57,593 nucleotides of DNA from assembly GCA_947258975.1 (NCBI GenBank), contig CAMYKK010000036.1, positions 1 to 57,593 on the forward strand, in the 5' to 3' direction. The translations under genes were made by a program, and so were the position numbers. Positions 53,301-57,593 of the stretch are shown one piece after another (position 1 is the stretch's first letter; the number at the start of each line of letters is the position of its first letter). The notes below the pieces were generated by a model, which saw nothing but the letters and a program-made list of their open reading frames with translations, did no database searches and had not been told where the DNA came from. This DNA is from an uncultured Gammaproteobacteria bacterium (GTDB lineage Bacteria; Pseudomonadota; Gammaproteobacteria; Arenicellales; JAANXG01).

Positions 53301-53748
53301 TGAAGTTCTGCGCCAGGATCATCTGGATGCACGCTTGACGAACCTGCGGCGACACGTGCTCCAGGACCTGATAGAACAGGTTATCCCATAGACTTATCAG
53401 CGCACCACCGTCGAGCAGCTTTGTGTCCTTGGCCCGATCAATAACCCCTTGTGTACTTAAAGCGTTTCGTTCTTTCACCAACCAAACGGAAAATTCATAC
53501 AAACTGGGACCGAGGTCCTTCACCGCGCTGTAATTGCTCAACGCCACGAAACTCTTTGCCATGTTCGCGACGCTCTCACGCGCAGCGTTAATATCCGGCG
53601 ACGCTAACGCGGCCTCGAGAAAATGACTCCTGTCTGGAGCCGGATGGTGGATAAAGCCAAGCGACTTTCGTCCAGGGGAAATCAATTGGGGGCTTCTGAG
53701 TGTAACGAAACGGAAGAGATCGATTTTTATTGGTTCCGGAGTAGTCAT
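50353..53748 (-). CDS. Large unfamiliar protein with conserved CCYVPGEV region, candidate toxin-delivery component
   Basis: The ATG at 53748 (MTTPEPIKIDLFRFV) gives 1131 residues. The longer frame to 53895 is less likely. The N-terminal ~250 residues are helical (VRQACIQMILAQNFIQILKEKS). A strand-rich region follows. The central part has VEQEVCCYVPGEVSRIENIL and a long charged coiled-coil-like segment (AREYKERHTR through TTERDELQTEV). A Thr/Ser-rich stretch and more beta and helical domains follow. The C-terminal ~300 residues are Tyr/Trp/Asp-rich (SYLFYPYYWADPCDWYEL). I recall similar CCYVPGEV proteins in other genomes but cannot name a family. There is no signal peptide or membrane segment. 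It is the first gene of the toxin operon. A scaffold or delivery role is inferred from order and size only. Confidence 0.7.
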   Translation of the reverse strand: MTTPEPIKIDLFRFVTLRSPQLISPGRKSLGFIHHPAPDRSHFLEAALASPDINAARESVANMAKSFVALSNYSAVKDLGPSLYEFSVWLVKERNALSTQGVIDRAKDTKLLDGGALISLWDNLFYQVLEHVSPQVRQACIQMILAQNFIQILKEKSIGQRAEELIDTPRDPLPPSKEEKIRLLLKRMAGSKVVVPSVFSVSRQRDIKEDSAEAKKYLNFSDLQATHEMGVAADRNMRLRTIDSELQGRSVGASRRARSRLSVAELKGDPEVTLSAAAEEFVAALPSTDVSVGKVSGDLRAGAKRAFSKGARGRGRNRKVIVSRGHVIERKADDAYCFTISFMNNELEEAANNVKNQTLYMTINTGRKDAFVTAAGYTLSFGDQQPIAGKQMETLSQSGAYLHLKLFPGNKLGRNANGLFTLSGDMALDDGTELVFDVTGNTANDLTNGCAEIKGIPADEPMLPIAAPAGSGVEHYGVNDVGVAVYRKVEQEVCCYVPGEVSRIENILAREYKERHTRNKVSTEVSEELTTELEVEDLSDTATTERDELQTEVATVLSEDDSRSMGASLGVSGNAFGAEVSTGAYVDFNSSTSASTSDSAAKTYAEEVTQRALERVVQKTTDKRTSRILKEFEESNRHGFDNRAGDQHVTGVYRWVDIIYTNRLINYGKRLMYEFMIPEPAFGYKFMLELLAEKKEEEAQNYTTVLEAPIHPSENGITDPSVFNEDNYLEYGRLYGVTIPDPLPLESLVSDGFAPVTPPDMKDRSYNFELLLPPEYHAVSADADITFEYKYSTLEHNTKFNLGIGDKDYVWDPGRENIAKKDGMRNFSKDIHRNFNQNWSTSLPVQVSCKNVNTFMVSVFAILELKGSILSDWQNNAYDLVMRAYEDELQAYDDELEAEQSKAQTEDGTADSTHRGFNRSLEMREIQRVCIEMLTKPFGIPVGKNFYRKGACTATVKQNENLEKYSSHVKFFEQAFDWANMSYLFYPYYWADPCDWYELMQMEYAPDPTFQAFLQSGMARVAAPVRPGFEDAVSYYMETGDIWNGGDLVLDTDDDLYLSIAEELQEIEGVVEESWQTRVPTSLTIVQGDSVYLNEGGLPCCPDVEDGETTTNLDSSSAILGGPGEASSPEG

Positions 53749-54179
53749 CAGGTCGAGTTCGGTTTGGGTTGAGTTAATTCGAACAGCTGCTCTGTCAAGT
53801 GACTCGTTTCTTAGGTTTTGGGGAGTCCTTCGGCGGCGTTGAAATGCCTTTTTCACGGCGCCCCGTTCCTTATGACAGAGGCACCATCCTCGCAACTGCT
53901 AGACATCCCGTTAGCTGGATCCGCTGTGCGATCCGGCATGATATGCCTAAGTGGGGAGAGAATAAAGACGAGCCGACGACCGCACCGCTTCATACCCGGG
54001 AACTGCAGATCAGGCCGACTACTCCCAGGTCGTTACGGACGTTTCTTGGCGCCTCGGGTACTGCCGTTCCAAGGTATAGTACATCGCAGATAGCCAACCC
54101 CGGCCCGCCTCGCAAAGCCGGGCCATTCTGCAGTATCATAAATAGACTGGCGCGGTTCGCTGTTTGGAGATGGGAGTCG
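53749..54179. other. Divergent intergenic region
   Basis: A 431-base gap between the toxin operon (minus) and the methyltransferase (plus). An ORF opens at 53799 in the methyltransferase frame, but its first 127 codons look non-coding. No repeats or clear boxes were seen. Confidence 0.45.
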
Positions 54180-54848
54180 ATGACTATCAAACTGGATTTG
54201 GGTTGCGGTAAATCCAAACGCCCAGGTTATATCGGTATAGACCATGTCGACCAGGACGATGTGGACCATGTCGTAAATCTCGAACACGACAGCATTCCGT
54301 TCGACGACCGAAGCGTGGACGAGATCTATTCGTCGCATTGCTTCGAGCACATGAGCACACTTGCCAACGTATTCAGGGAAATCAGCCGTGTCGCCAAGGA
54401 AGACGCATTGTTGGAGATTTGGACGCCGTTCGCGTGGAGCGACGAGGGATTCATCTACGACCACAAGACTTTCTTTACGCCACTTCACTACCTCCATCCC
54501 ACCAATCTTTTCCCGAGCGTCTGGTACGAGGACGTTATTAACGCGTACTGGCATCTGGAGGAACTCCGATACAACGTTACGCCGCGCGTGCTCACGCGGC
54601 TGGCGCGAAACATGGTGCGGCTGGATTTTGCGCTCGAGCATATGCATAACATTGCATGGGAATTCTGTGCCCGGATGCGGGTGTCTCACGACACCGCGCC
54701 AGACTCTTCAAGAAGGCCAAGGATCACTTACTGTACCAACCGGGCCTCCCCAGTGAGAGAGGTGAGCGGTTGGGGGTACCTGGGGGTAGTTGCCAGACTG
54801 GCCGCGGTACATCTAAAGCGCCGCGTGATCGGGAGTAGGCCGGGTTAG
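54180..54848 (+). CDS. Class I SAM-dependent methyltransferase
   Basis: A 222-residue protein. The ATG at 54180 (MTIKLDLGCGKSKRPGYIGID) is chosen because the SAM motif I (LDLGCG) follows at once and GGAG lies 8-13 bases upstream. Motif II/III are DEIYSSHCFEHM and LLEIWTPFAW. The first ~150 residues fit a compact methyltransferase. The C-terminal ~50 residues (from DTAPDSSRRPR) look unlike a folded domain, and a +1 frame there reads GILCPDAGVSRHRARLFKK, so the end may be frame-shifted. The substrate is unknown. Such enzymes near glycosyl genes often methylate sugars or lipids. Confidence 0.75.
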   Translation: MTIKLDLGCGKSKRPGYIGIDHVDQDDVDHVVNLEHDSIPFDDRSVDEIYSSHCFEHMSTLANVFREISRVAKEDALLEIWTPFAWSDEGFIYDHKTFFTPLHYLHPTNLFPSVWYEDVINAYWHLEELRYNVTPRVLTRLARNMVRLDFALEHMHNIAWEFCARMRVSHDTAPDSSRRPRITYCTNRASPVREVSGWGYLGVVARLAAVHLKRRVIGSRPG

Positions 54849-54964
54849 CACTCGATAATCGGCGGCGGTTTTCGATCGACTGTCTTACCTCGTGATTTCA
54901 TAGTGGTGACGGTGCGGGGCTATCCCGGGTCGGGCTATTCAGCGAGATCAATTTTTCCAGCTTT

Positions 54965-55198
54965 CTACGGACAAGCTGAACAAGGGTCTGCCGAATAGGT
55001 TCTGAAGCCACCATTCGACTCGACACTAAATCCAGCCTCAACGTGGACCTGTGGCGAAATGACTCCCAGATCGCCGGACGCCATCACGTGCGCAGTGCCC
55101 TTTACAGTGACCGAACCGGAGGCGGCGCACTGCTGATCATCGCTGACCACAGCGTCGAAATTCGCGTCATTCCCCGCACATACGTTACTCGAGAACAC
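54965..55198 (-). pseudogene. Fragment of a surface protein
   Basis: A 77-residue ORF. Its end (GDLGVISPQVHVEAGFSVESNGGFRTYSADPCSACP, described here by GDLGVISPQVHVEAGFSVE) resembles the strand-turn ending of secreted repeat-rich proteins in which GFxVExGGxF precedes the C-terminus. Without a start or full domain it is probably the 3' end of a decayed gene. Confidence 0.35.
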
Positions 55199-55253
55199 CG
55201 GATCGTCGTGTGGGTGGCGAGTTACTATTCAAGCCGCTAGTGTAAGCCGGACT

Positions 55254-55538
55254 ATGGGTCTATTGGCGGGTAGCCAGGCAATGGACCCGTTGATGGCGGC
55301 GAACGGCAAAAATCGACCCAGGTTAAAAAGTCGCCGAGGTTTCGAACGACTGGGAAAACGCTCCACTTTGGTTGTGGTATTGCTTTATACGCTTCCTTAT
55401 TTTTCCATAGCCATTGTGTTTGCGACCAACATACGTATCGTTTTACCACCGGTTATTTTGATCTCGACTTTTTACACGGCCTGGACCCACACCCGACGGT
55501 CGCTAGGAAAAAGGCTCAACGTCCGTTCTCATCTATAG
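55254..55538 (+). CDS. Hypothetical small membrane protein
   Basis: A 94-residue ORF with a basic N-terminal half and one long or two short hydrophobic segments (residues ~38-72: TLVVVLLYTLPYFSIAIVF). No family, no clear ribosome site. It may be a remnant. Confidence 0.3.
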   Translation: MGLLAGSQAMDPLMAANGKNRPRLKSRRGFERLGKRSTLVVVLLYTLPYFSIAIVFATNIRIVLPPVILISTFYTAWTHTRRSLGKRLNVRSHL

Positions 55539-55660
55539 CGAACGTTTCTTTCGGAGTTGCGAAACCCAAGTTCAACTACTCTGTGCATTCAGTTGAACAC
55601 CTGCAAATACTCGAAGCCGTCATTTAAGTAGTCAAATCGACCGAAGGGACAAAAGGCTGC

Positions 55661-56809
55661 CTAGGCACAAGTCCCGAGGTTGTCGCTATCCACCGGCGAC
55701 CAATTCGAGCCGTCGCAAACGCACAGCGTGTTGGCTTGCTCGTCCCAGTAGAACATGCCTTCCTGACCCCCACTACAACAGCTAATGGGCGGCGAACTCA
55801 GGCGTCTCAGGGTCAGCTCCCGCAGCTCGGACACGACAGCGCTGCCGTCGGTGAACAACTGCAGCGCGTCGCCGAAGCTGGGCGTGCTAAAGAACATGGT
55901 GCCGTCGTCGGTGCTGGCGGTGTCATGCGCGTTGACAACGATTGACCAGGCGTCCCCGAACGTGGGGTCGCCGTCGAACTCCGGGGTTGCGAAGACAAGC
56001 TGAACCTTATCCGTTGGTCCAGTACCATCCTCCTGCAGCCTCAACTCGACATCCTCAACAAAAACGCCGCGTGCCACAACCTCATCCTCGGCCAGCCGCC
56101 GGCCGGCGTAATAACGGGGTCTACCGCGCTCGTGCGCGGTGGTCGAAGTCAACGCAGTCGTGTCAACCGGGGCAACGGCGGTTGGTTCGGTTGCCGGCGC
56201 ATCGGCATGCAGTTCCGCCGAAATCAGCGCCGCCAGTTGGCCGTTCGCATTAGGCTGGATCTCCTTGTCCGCCAGATAGCGCACCAGCGCACGTTCAACC
56301 GCCTCGCCGATACCGTTCGCTTGTCTTTGTTCCGAACTAACGCCCGTACCGGTATCGACGTCCAACAGCGCTGTGGTCCCCGCCGCGATCGTGCCCGACG
56401 CAATGCGTGCACTAGTATCGGCGGTATAGCTTGGCGGCAACTCGCTGGTGACATTGATTACTGCCGAGGCATTCACCAGATCGTCCGCCCCACTAACCGG
56501 CTGGCAGTTGTCCGGGTGGCTGAAATCTGAGTTGCCCATAGTCGAAAATTTACTTAAGACCGCAACGTTTCTGCCGGGCCCGGAGAGATCGGAGCGATAG
56601 AGAAAATAGTCATCCCCGGGGCCGGGGCCAACACCGTAAGATATGCCGGACATTGATCTCAAACCGGTACGCCTGGCCGGTGCAACGAGGTAGGCCTGAC
56701 CCACGCAATGAGCGCCGGTGAAATAGACTTCCGGGTCCTCGGCCTGAAAACCGTTCTGATCAACCGTTAAAAAAAAATGTGCGGCGCCCACCACCCACGA
56801 CGTCGCCAT
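55661..56809 (-). CDS. C-terminal part of a secreted Cys-rich-end protein, frame-split
   Basis: A 382-residue ORF whose true 5' part is probably the ORF at 56760-56993. Reading the two together across the T9 run at 56769-56777 with one T fewer gives TFFLTVDQNGFQAEDPEVYF without a stop. The body holds an Ala/Thr-rich low-complexity part (~residues 175-240) and a strand-rich C-terminus ending with CCSGGQEGMFYWDEQ, LCVCDGSNW and LGTCA, which has paired cysteines. No named family is recognised. The segment FYWDEQANTLCVCDG resembles the short (FYN)xxTNxLxVCNG motif in phage tail-fibre and secreted proteins. Surface or secreted function is inference. Confidence 0.6.
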   Translation of the reverse strand: MATSWVVGAAHFFLTVDQNGFQAEDPEVYFTGAHCVGQAYLVAPARRTGLRSMSGISYGVGPGPGDDYFLYRSDLSGPGRNVAVLSKFSTMGNSDFSHPDNCQPVSGADDLVNASAVINVTSELPPSYTADTSARIASGTIAAGTTALLDVDTGTGVSSEQRQANGIGEAVERALVRYLADKEIQPNANGQLAALISAELHADAPATEPTAVAPVDTTALTSTTAHERGRPRYYAGRRLAEDEVVARGVFVEDVELRLQEDGTGPTDKVQLVFATPEFDGDPTFGDAWSIVVNAHDTASTDDGTMFFSTPSFGDALQLFTDGSAVVSELRELTLRRLSSPPISCCSGGQEGMFYWDEQANTLCVCDGSNWSPVDSDNLGTCA

Positions 56810-56993
56810 CGTAGGCCACGATGGGCCGCCCGCTGTCCCTGTCCAAACCGACCACCGGCCCTAACACGTTTTGATTGCGATCTTTCACGACCAACACCAA
56901 GGGCGTATGCGCCACCTGGGCCGTACCCAAGTTCATTATCAATAGAATCAGCGTCACGACGCCGGCAACCAAGCCAAACACAATCTTACGCAT
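56760..56993 (-). CDS. N-terminal part of the frame-split secreted protein (signal peptide)
   Basis: The ATG at 56993 has GGAGG 6-10 bases upstream and starts a signal peptide (IVFGLVAGVVTLILLIMNLGTA). Residues ~30-70 (LVLVVKDRNQNVLGPVVGLD, GRPIVAYDGDVVGGG) are strand-rich. The frame ends after FFFNG just past a T9 run. One T less would continue it into 55661-56809. With no frameshift it is a 77-residue secreted peptide. Confidence 0.65.
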   Translation of the reverse strand: MRKIVFGLVAGVVTLILLIMNLGTAQVAHTPLVLVVKDRNQNVLGPVVGLDRDSGRPIVAYDGDVVGGGRRTFFFNG

Positions 56994-57386
56994 AGGAACC
57001 TCCACTAACACAGTGTCTACAGGTTGTGTCGACTAGCTTAGCAACAGAATCATCAAGCCAGAACCCCGTTTCCGCACAGCAGTGATAAAACATATATCTT
57101 ATGTGCGAGACGGCCGTCAAAGGGCGTTCGTCGACTTGGCCTATCACCTACGAAGATCTGCTCACGCTGTGCATGATCTGGTACTTCACGGCCACAACGA
57201 CGTCCAGTGAGGTGGAGGCAGACCATTGCCCTCCGTTCAATATCTTAAATCACCCCATAGCAGATTGGGAAGGTGGTGACTTCATCCAATTTAACAAAAC
57301 GATTATTAAAGACAACCGAGGCCGTTTGACGGAGCGCTCCAGCACCGAGAGCTGTTAGCGAAGCGCCATCGACCCTCATTGATTTA
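56994..57386. other. Intergenic region
   Basis: A 393-base gap. A plus-strand ORF (57101-57358) shows no family features. The promoter of the frame-split gene must lie at the left end. Confidence 0.35.
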
Positions 57387-57593
57387 CTAGCCGAGCCGAT
57401 CGGTTATCTCCTGCGCTTCCTCTTCGGTGTCAATATCTTTAGCGAACGACAAGCCATGCATCAACGGCAGGCGTCCCTTTCGGTCTGGGTAGCGCCGGCG
57501 ATGGCGATACATCACAAAGATATTGTGTAGCCTGTCGGCAAGCTCTTTTGACGTAATCACCCCCTTCCTAAGGCGTAGGGCCAGTGCGATTCC
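57387..57593 (-). CDS. C-terminal part of a gene running off the right edge
   Basis: The minus-strand frame from the right end is open for 68 codons to a TAG at 57387-57389: GIALALRLRKGVITSKELAD..FVMYRHRRRYPDRKGRLP..DIDTEEEAQEITDRLG. It is charged and helical. It has no start in the window and no recognised family. Codon usage looks coding, but this is a judgement by eye. Confidence 0.5.
   Translation of the reverse strand, partial: GIALALRLRKGVITSKELADRLHNIFVMYRHRRRYPDRKGRLPLMHGLSFAKDIDTEEEAQEITDRLG

Larger units (their letters stand above)
54849..55660. other. Intergenic region with gene fragments
   Basis: About 810 bases with two weak ORFs (54965-55198 minus, 55254-55538 plus), listed separately. 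No RNA gene or clear repeat was seen. Confidence 0.4.

Noticed and set aside
57101-57358. 85-residue plus-strand ORF
   Set aside because: No family features or ribosome site. The composition looks random.

Overview
The window is GC-rich, densely coding DNA that fits an environmental gammaproteobacterium-like organism rich in c-type cytochromes. This placement is inference. It rests on the gene families, on a dispersed repeat family with a GTGGGAGCGGCTTG core, and on FNR/Dnr-type operator palindromes. I saw no rRNA, tRNA or CRISPR array. Counting by eye, the proteins carry 45 haem-binding motifs (44 CXXCH plus one CX3CH).

Layout, left to right. (1) 38-9891, minus: a giant secreted SdrD B-repeat protein and a gingipain-like C25 peptidase, probably one gene split by a one-base frameshift in a homopolymer. 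(2) 11175-21192, minus: a tight six-gene operon with overlapping ends. It encodes an NHL/thrombospondin-3 protein, a 13-haem cytochrome with two inserted beta-sandwich-like domains, ResB, a lipoprotein, CcsA (a System II cytochrome c assembly machine) and a cobalamin-binding radical SAM enzyme. (3) 21568-33595: cell-surface glycosylation and envelope genes (SGNH hydrolase, GtrB, GtrA, PMT-type and other GT-C membrane glycosyltransferases, a possible PilZ-like protein, a CTPGYWK secreted protein). (4) 33767-46218: the main electron-transfer region. Two perfect FNR-type palindromes precede a tetrahaem cytochrome. Then come an NHL lipoprotein and a second tetrahaem paralogue. These are followed by a five-gene module: a seven-haem lipoprotein, a trihaem cytochrome, an outer-membrane beta-barrel, an NHL lipoprotein and a 12-haem cytochrome. 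A di-domain cytochrome c' lies convergently at the end. (5) 46792-53748, minus: a thioesterase, a small mobile-element remnant, and a three-gene candidate toxin operon: a large structural protein, a hydrophobic-helix protein and a WHH-type HNH nuclease. (6) 54180-57593: a methyltransferase, gene fragments, a secreted protein split at a run of nine A/T bases, and a gene running off the right edge.

How the genes may work together. Region 2 can make haem-c proteins and the machine that matures them. Region 4 looks like a porin-cytochrome conduit across the outer membrane, with small tetrahaem cytochromes of the type that resembles nanowire cytochromes, under anaerobic (FNR-type) control. NHL propellers accompany the cytochromes in both regions. 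The toxin operon in region 5 is the other candidate for an undescribed system. It has a recognisable nuclease motif, an unfamiliar delivery part and no evident immunity gene.
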